Shown piece after piece: positions 1 to 10,432 of a DNA stretch of 64,000 bases (within the stretch, counting starts at the first letter, position 1; every line of letters begins with the position of its first letter). The position numbers and the translations under genes were made by a program. This stretch comes from Mixophyes australis (Eukaryota; Chordata; Amphibia; Anura; Limnodynastidae): positions 64,170,101 through 64,234,100 of the forward strand of contig JAVHZZ010000011.1 in NCBI GenBank assembly GCA_036250195.1, read 5' to 3'. The notes beneath the pieces were generated by a model. It searched no databases, was not told the DNA's origin, and saw only the letters and a list, made by a program, of their open reading frames with translations.

Positions 1-1195
1 TACTCTGACCAGGCATAACCCTTAAAATTCTCTCCCTTAATGCTAATGGCCTTAATTCTCCCACCAAACGCACAATGGCCCTTCAGCATTTTAAATGCCT
101 TAGGGAGGATCTTGTTTTCCTGTAGGAAACGCACTTTAAAATTTCCCACCCTCAATTGACATTCAAGACATACCCACACACTTATTATGCATCCTCTGAT
201 GGTAAACAAAGAGGTACTGCCATCCTTATACATCACATTACTTTCTCGCTTGAATCTCTTTTTGCTGACCCTCTAGACAAATATCTAATCATTGTCTAAT
301 CAATCTAAGAAGGAGGGCTGGGAGTTCCCCACTTTATTAAATATTATCACGCCACTCATCTTACCCTATGTGTACTCTTTCACTCTCCTCTAGGACAGCG
401 AGTCTGGGTCAATATTGAATCCGCTCTCACAAACAATATCTCGCCTTCCTCGCTTCTGTGGTTGAAACCACAACATCGACCCTCCCTCTTCGCCCCCCCC
501 TATAGCATTATTGCTCGCCTGCTGGACCCACACAATCTCCTCGTACAATCTAGCCACCAACCCATGGCTTATGACGCCTCTATGGAATAACCCCTCTTTC
601 ATTCCTGGATTCCGCCCAGACCAATTCTCCCACTGGAAGCGTCATGGCATCATTTTCCTCTCCGACGTAGCTCCGCTTCTATTGTTTCGCTCTTTCGAGG
701 ATATTCAAATGCACTTCCGCATCCCATCAACTTGCTTCTTTCAATACCTCCAATTTCGTCATTTACATGACAATATCCGACGTACAGTCATTGATATACA
801 TCTAACCTCTCTGTTTGGTCACCTTTTGTCACCTTCGCTCCTCTTCCAGGGGCCTTATCTGCACATTATACCGCCTTATTGTAAAACACAAATGCCCTCC
901 TAAGGACCCCCACAAACTTTAAATGGGAGGAGGACATGGGGAAGTCACTTCCCCCTGAGGAGTGGGATAAGATTCGCCTGAACCTCTCTAAGACTTCTAT
1001 CTGTGTGAAAATTATCATCAGATCGTCTACCGCTGGTACTTGGTCCCCCACCGCCTTCATATGATATATTCGGGCTCATCCCCATTGTGCTGGCGTCAAT
1101 GTGGTCGGGAGGGTACCCTGTCTCATATAAGGTGGCACTGTCCGAAACTTCTTCCCTTCTGGAAATCGATCCACCGGTTAATTTTCAACATCAAT
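1..1195 (+). mobile_element. L1-type LINE, left segment (ORF2 remnants)
   Basis: This is the 5' side of a degraded L1-clade retrotransposon on the plus strand, cut by the window edge. Bases 25-125 read like the start of an apurinic endonuclease domain (SLNANGLNSP, then a decayed QET motif). Bases 400-900 read like the region after the reverse transcriptase (WNNPSFIPG). Bases 1020-1195 give the C-terminal zinc-knuckle-like part (LCWRQCGREGTLSHIRWHC, i.e. CWRC-H-C spacing typical of L1 ORF2). The central reverse transcriptase is missing, so it carries an internal deletion plus stops and frame changes. The reading frame runs to base 1195 and resumes at 10433, where the L2 insertion ends. Clade assignment is by motif pattern; the exact family is unknown. 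Confidence 0.75.
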
Positions 1196-1370
1196 GTCAT
1201 TACACTGGACACCGACGAGTGCAGACGTGTGGTTGTGCTCTCCAGCTCCCCGCTGGAGCCCAGCTTGGATAGCCATCCCGGGTCCCCAAATTCCTTGTCG
1301 GGTGATGCTGCCTTCCACTGATTTCGTCTGCCCCATCCATCCATATGCTCATACTCAATACGTGGCTCAC

Positions 1371-1711
1371 CACTGACTTTGGATGCTCCCGGCCGCCGCC
1401 GCTTCCACCTACTACAGGCTGCGGCTTGGGCCTGCTATCCCCCTGGCTTCTTACCTCCGGTCCAGCTGTCATCGACCTCTGACCACCGGTCCTGCTGGCT
1501 TCTCACCTCCAGTCTGCTGCCTCCAGCCGTCTCAACTTGCGGCTAACCACTGACTTTGGATGCTCCTGGTCGCCTCCGCTTCCACCAACTACAGGCCGCG
1601 GCTTGAGCCTACTATCCCCCTGGCTTCTTACCTCCGGTCCAGCTGTCGTCGACCTCTGACCACCGGTCCTGCTGGCTTCTCACCTCCAGTCTGCTGCCTC
1701 CAGCCGTCCCA
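1371..1711 (+). repeat. 177-bp tandem duplication in the L2 5' UTR
   Basis: Two near-identical units begin with CACTGACTTTGGATGCTCC at 1371 and 1548, giving a period of 177 bp; the second copy matches to about 1711. The units are C/T- and G-rich. They differ at scattered positions, so the duplication is not an assembly echo. Tandem 5' units in LINEs can act as promoter monomers; that role is inferred here only from position. Confidence 0.85.
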
Positions 1712-2510
1712 GGCTCCAGATGCCTCGGTGCCGCCTGCTGTGTCCTGCTTGAGGCTGTTCCTGCTCTGGCTCCCCTGCTCAGATCCCCCGGCTCCGGTCA
1801 AGCTGCCTCCGCTGCCGGCCCTGCTCTGCTTACTTCTGTGAGTCCGCCTGCCATCTCTGGTACAGCTGCCTGCTGATCCGGATCCGCCTGCTGTCTCCCA
1901 CCGCCTGGTCTGCCGCCATCTCATCTCCCGCTGCCCGGTTTTCTTTCTGTCCCCCACTACCTGGCCTGCCTGCCACGTCTCCCGCTGCCTGTTCCTGATC
2001 ATTGTAACCTCTGGACGGCTACAGTGACCTATTGTGATCGGCCCTGCACACCCCTTCCCCGGTCTCTGGACTCTCCAACCTGGACTCTCCCATTCCTCAC
2101 ACCTGGTACCGGCCTCTCTGCAGCCCTCCTTTAATCTTATTACTTCAATTTAAATTTATCGTATTGTATTGAATTCTATTTTATCTTATTGTTTTGTATT
2201 TTATTTTAATATTATTTGCACTGTAATTTTATTCGCTTTTTATTTCATTTCATCTCATTATCATTTATTTATTTCATTTCATCTGCACTTTACTTTAATT
2301 TTACTGCACTGAATTTTACTGCATTTCATATTGTTTTTCGCCACTGCCTTTCATCTAGCACTGTACAATGCCGCCCGCTCCTTTCCTATACCTATCCTCT
2401 CCCCTAGCCCCCTTCTCTTGCCCAACTCTCACTACCCCACCTCTCACCCTCCCCCTCGCTCCACCAACCCCGACAATCTCATCCGCATCTCCCCTGTTCC
2501 TACCCTCCCT

Positions 2511-3369
2511 TTCTCATGTGCCCTCGGGAATTCCAGGTCCATCCGTAACAAACTATCTTCCGTCCATGACCTCTTCATCTCCAACTCTCTAAATCTTCTT
2601 GCCATCACTGAAACCTGGCTTACTTCTTCTGACACTGCCTCTCCTGCTGCTCTCTCCTACAGGGGCCTCTCTTTACTCACTCCACCAGACTGGATGATCG
2701 CCCAGGAGGTGGAGTGGGCCTCCTCCTGTCCCCTAACTGTACTTTTGGGTAATTCCTACTTTATCTTCACTCTCCTTCTCCTCCTTCAAAGTTCACTCCA
2801 TCCGTCTCTTCTCCCCTATCCACCTCCGTGTTTCAATCATCTACTGTCCCCCAGGCCCCACGTCCCTCTTCCTTGACAACTTCGCTGCCTGGCTCCCCCA
2901 CTACCTTGCCTCTGACCTCCCCTCCATCATACTTGACGACTTTAATATCCCCATTGACAACCGTTCCGACACCGCCACCATCAAACTTCTCGCCCTTTCC
3001 TCCTTTTCGCCTCACTCAGTGGACCTCCTCCTCCACCCACTGTCTTGGTCACTCCCTCAACCTTGTCTTCTCTCGTCTCTGATCTCTCTGACTTCTCCAA
3101 CTCTCCCTTCCCACTCTCTGACCACCATCTCCTCTTCTTCACGCTTTCCTTCTCCCCTACTCCCGCCTTGCCTAAAGCCACCCTCACTAGGCGCAACCAT
3201 GATGCTATTGACCCTTTCTCTTTCTCTCTTGAAACTCTCCGCAAGACTCATCTTCCTCTCACGCCGCTCCTCCTCTGCCTCCCCTCCCCTCCCCTACAGA
3301 ATCCTTTTCAAACTTCTCACCACCACTTACAAGGCTCTCTCCCACTCTACTGCCCCCCTACATCTCTAA
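2511..3369 (+). pseudogene. L2 ORF2 remnant: endonuclease domain fused to RT C-terminus
   Basis: This is a broken L2 polyprotein. The endonuclease (nicks the target for target-primed reverse transcription) is recognisable from SRSIRNKLSSVHDL (the NxRS region) near 2540 and LLAITETWLTS near 2597 (catalytic Glu in TETW). DDFNIPIDN follows near 2937 (normally GDFN) and LSDHHLLFFTL near 3115 (catalytic His in SDHH). Several frame changes break it. Near 3240 the text jumps from the end of the endonuclease to ARLIFLSRRSSS, which belongs after the reverse transcriptase. The whole catalytic RT is therefore deleted. At 3300-3369 the frame reads FKLLTTTYKAL and continues at 9879 after the Penelope insertion. 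Confidence 0.7.
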
Positions 3370-3373
3370 AAAA

Positions 3374-3555
3374 AAACCTCTAAAAAACAGCAAAGATACC
3401 TTTTGGAGCAAATTATGGAGAAGAAATGAATAACTACTGCACGGGGTCTGCGTCCCCGTAGGATATACAATATATAACAAATAAGACACCGCAGTAGAGT
3501 TTCAAATCCTCCAAAAAACTAGTATTGCAATGTGGATTTGTTTAAAAATAAAATT
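3374..3555 (-). repeat. Penelope terminal repeat, 3' copy
   Basis: About 180 bp match 9557-9742 in direct orientation with few differences. Both contain AGCAAAGATACC, then a small hairpin around ACGGGG/CCCCGT (3441-3459), and end in an A/T-rich run. These are the pseudo-LTRs of the Penelope-like element. The homologous sequence here continues to at least 3615, because an inverted copy of 3481-3615 lies at the other end. Confidence 0.85.
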
Positions 3556-4310
3556 TAATAAAACAAATACATATTAAAAACATGAATAATACTCAATATG
3601 CATGCATAAATAAACATATTCCCATCACTGAAAGGAGTATCGATAATAGGTGCACTTATAATAAATTTGGATCCAGTTAAACAGATTCTCCACGTCTGAT
3701 GGGTTATGTTTGTAACAATGTCGTACTTAGATAGAGCTCACGCTGCCGATCTCCATGCAGCCAAAGAATAGATATTGCAATTATACATAGATGACCGGAA
3801 TATAAAATTGTCCGTCAACTTAGACACCACGATAGTAACCCTCCCAAGCAGGGGTTGGAAAAACGTCTCGTGCAGTATAGTAGGATCTGTAATCAGTAGT
3901 TGGTAAACCTCCTCCACATATTGCTAAGCACAGGTTTAATAGAGGTATGTACAATCCATATAGAGCACTTGCTTACCCAAAGCAGGAATCTCCAGTATAA
4001 CACCCGATCTGTATTTCTCCGTAACTCACAGGTGTACTCGGAGTATCAGTAAACGTCCTCCTCCAGAAATGGGGGCTGGGATCCTGGTTCCTATGGATAT
4101 GGATAAGCCGCAATCCTCTTTGTGTCTAGTAGACGGACAATATAAAGATAGTGCAATAAAAGATGCCTCCTGCAGTAGAACGGGTAGTCCCTGGTCTCTG
4201 AATAGAAGACCTAATTACTGGATTTCCGTGCAGGTAATTCCGGCTCTACTGTTTATGTTGGGCTCCAGGAATAAAAGAAAGCATACGAGCACCAATAATC
4301 ATGTGGTGCG

Positions 4311-4355
4311 GACACCCGTCTTACGCGTTTCGTTGTAATGTACAAACTTCCTCAG
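4311..4355 (-). ncRNA. Hammerhead-like ribozyme core (candidate)
   Basis: On the minus strand, CTGAGGA (4355-4349) fits the hammerhead CUGANGA core. After a short imperfect stem-loop (GTT...AAC) comes GAAA (4331-4328). Then a possible stem III (ACGC pairing with GTGT) leads to a GTC cleavage triplet (4313-4311). Penelope-like elements are known to carry hammerhead ribozymes, which supports the call. Against it, stem II has a mismatch at its base and I could not find a convincing stem I. Treat it as a decayed or chance match until folded. Confidence 0.35.
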
Positions 4356-5566
4356 AGATAATGTCCACTTTGTCTCTCACATCTTTTATAAGAACCTAAT
4401 ACAATTAGTTCCATCACATTCACCTGACCTTAGTCAATGCCAATCCAGATTGCAAAACCAATTCACTATACGGGAAAAAGTATCACTGACTCCCAGTGAG
4501 ATTTCCTATACAGTCATAAACCAGATCCCAAATTAATTAAAAGTTTATTCAATCATACCATATTTGGGATCAATGTCACATCATAGTACATCAGAACATA
4601 TTGTATTTCTCATTTATTTAAAATTACTAATCGCAAAAAGATCCTCAGCTTTTTAGCATTACTCACTTCATCGGTAAAGCTGGTCGTTTAACTCTATTAA
4701 CCCTATAAGCGCCAAACAATACATAAAGATATTTGGGCTAATTATTGCTAATACTCATCAAAACCCCAACTTAATGTATCATAATAATCATTAGATTGCT
4801 ATTTACACGTGAACAAAAGAGAGCAAAGATGTTAGTCATAAACAATACCAGATGTCTCGGCCAATTAATATTGTTAGCTTCTCCTCTTCTTTTCAACAAA
4901 CCAACAACGGAGAACAAAGGACTCCAAAATTGTAATCCCTTACAGACATACAAATTCGATTGTGTTTTAGACTTTGATGATATTTACAGCCCATAGTTTT
5001 CTTATATAGAGCAGATTTTGAGCACAAAGACCCTTATGATAATAAGTATATACCTATCTGAAATGTCATTCCTCTTTATTAACTCTCTAGAAGACAGATA
5101 TAGCACATATAGACATGAGGATATAACATTAAGAGTATTTGAACCGTTATCTCCAATTCAGCATCTTGTAATCATTATTGAAAAACAAAAAGATGGGAAA
5201 AGATCCTTTTTGATTATAATACAAGGCGGGTAATTACTGTTCTAATTTATTTTCTATTTGTCACATTACTGACAACACAGAAAAGCCCACATCTCATCTC
5301 ATGTTATTAGGCATATATTCTCAAAAAAGATTTTCAAAGGGGTTATTGCCCTCAAGCAACAATGTTTCTCACCAACCTTCACCATACCTTAAATGTCAGA
5401 AGAAGAAGTATAACAATAATATTTGATGGGCTCTACGACTGTTCAAAGTTAAATCTTATTTACAAGCTGATTAACTTCATCTATCAGATTTAGCATACCA
5501 ACAGAAATCTCAGCCAGACCAACTCCCAAATAACAGATCATGTAAATGTTAGACTTATTGTAGTAT

Positions 5567-7051
5567 CTATACAATTTGGTTTAATTCAATTGATTCGTTT
5601 AAACCCATTGGGGATAGTGTGTTAAGGAGATATATCCAGTAAGCCTCTTGTTTACATAAGGCTCTGAACCTATCTCCTCCTCTGGGAGTTGGTTTAATAA
5701 ACTCCAGACCCATAACAGATAGATGCTCAGGGTTGCAGTTATGTTTTTCCCAAAAATGCCTTGACACACTATGTGTCCTAAGACCTTTCATAACATTCCT
5801 TCTATGTTCGTTGAATCTTATTTTTAGTTTCCTTGTGGTACGTCCTACATAATACAAGTTACAGCTACATTTTAACAAGTAAATGCCGAAAACCAAATTA
5901 CAGTTGATAAACCCCCGTACATTTAGTTTCTTTCCATCTTCCTTAGATTCCACCCAAGTAGTTCTATTACAAATGTGTTTACATGTAATGCATCGCTGGC
6001 CTCCGCACCTAAACGTTCCATCCGAAATGGAAGGAATCCAGTCTGTATCTAACCCATCTAATTGTGTAGTATCAACGGCCCCATTTTTGTTTTTATTTTG
6101 TGTTTTTTTTCTCTGTTGCCTTAAAAAACTAGGGGCTATAACATTTTTTAAATTGTTAGCTTTTTTAAAAACCACTATGGGAGCTTTGGGTAGAAGTGAC
6201 TTTAATAGTGGATCCTGTTTTAAAATGGAGTAGTTTGAATCAATAATTTGTTGAATTTTTGAAGAGGCTTTAATATACTTGGAAATAAAAGCCCATTCTA
6301 ACTTAGCATTATAATTCTTTTGTCCTGTTAGTTTACATGAGTTCTGGTTGATCTGTGCTTCGAAAGGTTCAGTATCTGTCACATCAGGTTTAACCTTAGG
6401 TTCATTACAAGTTAATAGCGATGTTCTATCTATTTTAGAGACCTCATTGAGTGCTTGATTAATTAGAGATGGAGGATAACCACGGTCGAGAAAATTCCTC
6501 GACAAGATCTTGGCTTGTTGGAGAAAAACCGTTCCGTCTGAACAGTTACAACGTAAACGTATAAACTGTCCTTTCGGAATGTTCTTCTTCCATTTTGAGT
6601 GATGCGCACTTGAATAGTGTAAATAGTTATTACAATCCACTTGTTTAAAATATGTGGAAGTGGATATCATACCATTCCTAATCTCCAAAGACAAGTCCAA
6701 GAATTCCATTTTAGTTCTATGGTACTTATACGTGAACTTCAAATGATGGTCATTTCTATTCATATATTCAACAAAAACTCGTGCCCGTGGTTCCCCCCCT
6801 TTCCAAATGAAAAATAGGTTGCCTATATATCGGCCATAGAGGACTAGGTGTTGCCCCAAACTCGCCAGCCCACACGCGAGATTCCTCAAGGTCACCCACG
6901 TATAGGTTGGCGTAGCTCGGGGTGAAGCACGTCCCCATGGCCGTACCCATAATCTGCAGGTATTGATTACCCTCAAATAAAAAGTGATTATGTGACAAAA
7001 TAAAAGATATAGAATCGATGAGGAAACTCTGATGTGTGTTAGACAAGTCAC
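5567..7051 (-). CDS. Penelope-like RT C-terminal part + GIY-YIG endonuclease
   Basis: A 494-residue open frame encodes the second half of the element's polyprotein, which would nick target DNA and copy the RNA. Residues 75-78 hold the reverse transcriptase active-site box, but it reads YIGN where YIDD is expected, so both catalytic aspartates are gone. FLDLSLEI (about 115-122) is the conserved motif that follows. A cysteine cluster, CGGQRCITCKHIC, precedes the nuclease. The GIY-YIG domain starts near residue 388 with FGIYLLKC, then YYVGRTTR and an EHRRN helix, and ends in a KQEAYWIYLLNTL segment carrying the usual Glu. The first 60 residues are out-of-frame sequence: the true upstream RT lies in another frame (6768-7085), so there is a frameshift near 6900. 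Nuclease motifs look intact; RT is dead. Confidence 0.85.
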   Translation of the reverse strand: MTCLTHIRVSSSILYLLFCHIITFYLRVINTCRLWVRPWGRASPRATPTYTWVTLRNLACGLASLGQHLVLYGRYIGNLFFIWKGGEPRARVFVEYMNRNDHHLKFTYKYHRTKMEFLDLSLEIRNGMISTSTYFKQVDCNNYLHYSSAHHSKWKKNIPKGQFIRLRCNCSDGTVFLQQAKILSRNFLDRGYPPSLINQALNEVSKIDRTSLLTCNEPKVKPDVTDTEPFEAQINQNSCKLTGQKNYNAKLEWAFISKYIKASSKIQQIIDSNYSILKQDPLLKSLLPKAPIVVFKKANNLKNVIAPSFLRQQRKKTQNKNKNGAVDTTQLDGLDTDWIPSISDGTFRCGGQRCITCKHICNRTTWVESKEDGKKLNVRGFINCNLVFGIYLLKCSCNLYYVGRTTRKLKIRFNEHRRNVMKGLRTHSVSRHFWEKHNCNPEHLSVMGLEFIKPTPRGGDRFRALCKQEAYWIYLLNTLSPMGLNESIELNQIV

Positions 7052-7640
7052 TTTTTAATGCCAACACTTGTTGTATGACTTCCACTCCTTTATCATAAGG
7101 AATGTTAGTATATAAGGACTCTACGTCCAGCGTAAGGAATGCAAACCGTTCGTCCCATACAACATTGTCAAGGAGACCTAAGAGATGAGTAGAATCTCTA
7201 ATATGTGATTTTAATTGAACTACTAAAGGCTGTAGATAAAAATCTACATAACTGGATAGGTTAGCCGTCAGCGAGCCAATTCCCGAGATAATTGGACGTC
7301 CGGGAGGAGAGTGTAAATCCTTATGTATTTTTGGTAAATAATAGTAAATTGGTGTTACTGAATGTGGAGTATATAGAAAATTCAGCTCGTCCTTAGTAAT
7401 TACCCCTTCACTAAATGCCCTATTAAGAAGATCTTTGAGTTATAATTGATATATCACACTTGGATTACTATCTAATTTTCGGAAGAACTCACTGTTTTCC
7501 AATTGTCTGTATGCTTCCTTTCTGTAATCTGTCAGGTCCTGAACAACAACACCTCCTCCCTTATTCGCATTCTTAATTATAATTGATGAATCGGATTGTA
7601 ATATTTTAATGGCTTCTTGTTCATCACATGTAAGGTTCAT
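6768..7640 (-). pseudogene. Penelope-like reverse transcriptase, N-terminal half (broken)
   Basis: Minus-strand frames show ADKGG-type text (NANKGGGVVVQDLTDY, near 7545; usually KPADKGG), then GMGSL/LPKIHKD-like text with stops. Next comes MGTAMGTCFTPSYANLYVG near 6960-6905, which matches the Penelope RT block before YIDD. The region is split by stops and at least two frame changes between 7440 and 6900, so no single protein can be made. It joins the endonuclease-bearing frame at 5567-7051. Confidence 0.75.
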
Positions 7641-7673
7641 ATAATTAGAGTAATTTTTGTTTTTATTTTCACG

Positions 7674-8472
7674 TTAACATAATGTTCTAAATTGTTCCAT
7701 CGTAACTTTATAGAAGCAGTCCATTTGTACACTTTTCATTTGGATAGGAAAAAATTCAGATTTTATCTTAAATTTAGAACTCTTACAGCTATCTCGATCA
7801 CTAATATCAAACAATGAAATAGAGTGATCTTCATTATGATCATTCTGATTGAGTAATTCCTCTAGGTCCGACAGTGCTTGTAAATCCGATTCTGTATCTA
7901 AAATGATGGGTTGAACTAAGGAATCGGGTTCTTTCTTTCTTATAGCTTTATTTGCAAAATATTTTTTACGGCATAATAATCTCATGTATCTATTCAACTC
8001 TTGAACTATTGAATAGTTCAAAGAGATTTGGGCATGCAGAAGGTGCAAATTTCAACCCTTTATTGAGTAACCTAATTTGTGCTTCAGTCAATCTTTTTTT
8101 AGATAGGTTGAAAATACCTCTATTTGTTTGTGGAGTTTGTTTAGTTCCTTTAGTGGTCTTATTCCTATTTAACTTGTTGTTAATCCTTTTATTTCTATTG
8201 ATCTTTTCATTTATCTTTTTCACTTTCTTTTGAACTTGGTTCTTTTTATTGTTCTTTTTATTTTTGTTGTTTTTTTTCTTATTTTTATTTAAATTTAGTA
8301 TTCCTGGACTTCTCCTTTTACCTATATTCAGCCCATTTAATTGATGCTTGGTGGTACTCTTTTCCATTTTGCCAACTTCTCTTGGTATAGACTCAGTGCT
8401 TTTAGTTTTTGCAATCATTAGAAGATTGGGGGGCTTTGATGAACTTTTAGTTGACTTTTTATTTAATCCCAT
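7674..8472 (-). pseudogene. Penelope-like element, linker region (Lys/Asn-rich)
   Basis: Two overlapping minus-strand frames (7990-8472 and 7674-8048) run through the part between the N-terminal domain and the RT. The upstream one is extremely rich in Asn and Lys with little complexity. The downstream one includes FNLSKKRLTEAQIRLLNKGLKF (NLS plus LxxxEhxLLxxGLxF), a block conserved just before the RT of Penelope-like elements. A shift from one frame to the other at about 8040 breaks the gene. Confidence 0.65.
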
Positions 8473-8994
8473 ATTGTATCGTTGGGATCCGTTTCCCCAT
8501 CTCTTTCGTCTGAGATTTGTCTTAACCTTTTGGTATGGGGACCTGTGGACAACAGTTGATATCGATTGTTCTGTGTCCAGTCTTTCTCTATTTCTTTTCT
8601 TTTTTTAGGCTGGTGTGCTCCTAAAAAAGACACTGACTCATGTTCGCTATCATTTGGTCCTACCCATTTGTGATTCTCCTTCTCTCCCCGTGTATAGTGA
8701 TCTCTCTGGATATCTTTCTTAATTTTGGGTCTTACACTAACATCCTCATGTCTATATGGTCTGTAGGAACTAGCTTGGTCAGAATCTTCTTAAATTATCT
8801 AATGGTCTTCCCAACCTTCTATTGGGTGAATTAAATCTATTATTGTTCCAATTCTGTCTTTCCTCTCTGTCTTGTGAACTTCTCTGTAACCAGTTCGGTA
8901 TAAAGGACCTAGGCCTATCAGATTTCGAAAATGACCTAGTTCTTGAGGTCTCTCTCCTACTTCTACTTCTCTTATTCATTTTATTATTTATATT

Positions 8995-9528
8995 TCAATT
9001 AAATGACCTAACGCGGTCATTTTGATAATCCTGTATATCTCTTTCATATTTGGATTCCTTGTTACTGATCAACTGGCATTCATATTCAGCAACTCTATCA
9101 TTAATCATCCTATCTTTTTCTTCTAATAATTTAACATCCTCATGTGTCTCTATTTTATTCTTAACAATCTCAAGCTCTTTGGTAAGATGTCTAACTTTCT
9201 CCTCTCTATATTTGATGAGTAATCTCATAAGAGAAAGAGAACACTCATCTAGTGTTTGATTCAATTGAATAAGCATTTCGGCATTATCTTGGAAAGGAAA
9301 GGTTTTAAACAATCTTAACCCTCTAGGTACCATCCTATTATCAACATATTTCTGGAGACTAATGCTGTCCCACCAGTGTCTCATTTCTGCTTTAAGCAGA
9401 TTTTCTAGTTTATTAAAACCTCTTGATAGACTTTGATCTCTACTAGAGGCACTGGGGGGATCTTTTGCTTTAGACAAATAAGATTGTCTTCCCCTATTCC
9501 TGTCTTCAAAACAGGAAAGTGGAGCCAT
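8995..9528 (-). pseudogene. Penelope-like element, N-terminal domain
   Basis: This is the 5' coding part of the element. I take the start at 9528, where MAPLSCFED begins, because codons upstream lie inside the terminal repeat. Residues 30-75 carry LENLLKAEMRHWWD and YVDNRMVPRGLRLFK, a pattern found at the N-terminus of one group of Penelope-like polyproteins (HWW ... IPRGLR). The rest is highly charged and probably forms a coiled coil (repeated Leu/Glu/Lys heptads). It ends near 8995 with a stop; similar Arg/Ser-rich text continues at 8779-8979 in another frame. Function unknown. Confidence 0.6.
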
Positions 9529-9556
9529 AATTGCTACCAAAAATGCAGATATAAGA

Positions 9557-9742
9557 AAAACTCTAAAAAAACAGCAAAGATACCTTTTGGAGCAAATTAT
9601 GGAGAAGAAATGAATAACTACTTCCACGGGGTCTGCGTCCCCGTAGGATATATAATATATAGCAAATAAGAGACCGCAGTAGAGTTTAAAATCCTCCAAA
9701 AAAACTAGTATTGCAATGTGGATTTGTTTAAAAATAAAATTT
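9557..9742 (-). repeat. Penelope terminal repeat, 5' copy
   Basis: Direct repeat of 3374-3555. It shares the ACGGGG/CCCCGT hairpin and the run that begins ATTGCAATGTGG. It stops at 9742, where the sequence turns back on itself. Confidence 0.85.
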
Positions 9743-9878
9743 GTTTATTTATGCATGCATATTGAGTATTATTCATGTTTTTAATATGTATTTGTTTTAT
9801 TACATTTTATTTTTAAACAAATCCACATTACAATACTAGTTTTTTTGGAGGATTTGAAACTCTACTGCGGTCTCTTAT
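9743..9878 (+). repeat. Inverted partial copy of the Penelope terminal repeat
   Basis: These 136 bases are the reverse complement of 3481-3615 in the opposite terminal repeat, and about half of them can pair with 9664-9742 immediately next door. The result is a snap-back hairpin at the 5' end of the element, ending exactly at the target duplication (9879). Inverted partial ends of this kind are a recognised oddity of Penelope-like insertions. Confidence 0.85.
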
Positions 9879-10432
9879 CCCCTACATCTCTAACCTCCTC
9901 TCCATTCACACTCCTGCCCGCTCCCTGCGCTCAGCCAATGATCGACGCCTCTCCTCCACTCTTATCACCCCTACCCACTCCAGAATCCAAGACTTTTCCC
10001 GTGCTGGCCCCCTTCACTGGAATGACCTCCCTCGTTCCATCCGCCTCTCTCCTACTCTGTGCTCCTTCAAACGTGTGCTGAAAACCCACCTCTTCCTTAA
10101 AGCCTACCAACCATCCACATAACCCCTTCATCTCCTCCACTCTCTCCACTCGCTCTCCCCCTTGCCTCATCTGTCTCCCCTTGTGCCTGTTCTGTTTTCC
10201 CTCCCTTAGGATGTAAGCTCACATGAGCAGGGCCCTCTTCCCTCCTGTCTCCCTACCTGTTCTTCTGCTGCGTGTTTATTGCATTAGCCGGCCTGGAGTT
10301 TCTGAAGTATTGGTATTTTTGTTTATTGTTTTGTACTGTTTCACCCTGTATAGTCTACTGTTTGTACTGTGTATGGCGCTGCGGAAACCTTGTGGCGCCT
10401 AACAAATAAAGGATAATAATAATAATAATAAT
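9879..10432 (+). mobile_element. L2-type LINE, right segment (RT C-terminus and 3' end)
   Basis: This is the continuation of the L2 LINE from 3369. The frame reads ISNLLSIHTPARSLRSANDR, then GPLHWNDLPRSIR and LKTHLFLKAYQPST, ending with TAA at 10120-10122. This is the well-conserved C-terminus of L2 ORF2, and apart from small frame slips it is readable. The 3' UTR carries ATGTAAGCTC and GCAGGGCCCTC, then GGCGCTGCGGA, and finishes in an AATAAA-like stretch and (AAT)n at 10414-10432, all typical of L2 tails. Confidence 0.85.

Larger units (their letters stand above)
1196..3369 (+). mobile_element. L2-type LINE, left segment (5' UTR + endonuclease)
   Basis: This is the 5' half of an L2-clade LINE inserted into the L1 above. 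A 9-base direct repeat AACATCAAT flanks the whole insertion (1187-1195 and 10433-10441). Bases 1196-2370 look like a 5' untranslated region: GC-rich with a tandem duplication, then AT-rich from 2130. The endonuclease domain follows, with most of the reverse transcriptase deleted. The element is cut at 3369 by a Penelope-like insertion and resumes at 9879 without loss of coding sense. The far end (10414-10432) is an ATA/AAT microsatellite, as is usual for L2 tails. Confidence 0.75.
3370..9878 (-). mobile_element. Penelope-like element (GIY-YIG type), 6.5 kb
   Basis: A retroelement on the minus strand interrupts the L2 LINE. It is bounded by a perfect 15-base target duplication, CCCCTACATCTCTAA, at 3355-3369 and 9879-9893. 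Reading minus-strand 5' to 3' there is a terminal repeat with a folded-back inverted copy (9557-9878), an N-terminal charged domain (8995-9528), lysine/asparagine-rich linker sequence, and a Penelope-type reverse transcriptase (about 7640-6700). A GIY-YIG endonuclease (ending 5567), a 2-kb 3' region and the second terminal repeat (3374-3555) follow. Terminal repeats, GIY-YIG endonuclease and partial inverted ends are hallmarks of Penelope-like elements. The coding region is broken into several frames, so this copy is defective. The subfamily (for example Neptune-like) is not settled. Confidence 0.88.

Noticed and set aside
2331..3383. Several overlapping Pro/Ser/Leu-rich proteins
   Set aside because: These are alternate frames of C/T-rich L2 endonuclease DNA; only scattered pieces carry the true endonuclease motifs.
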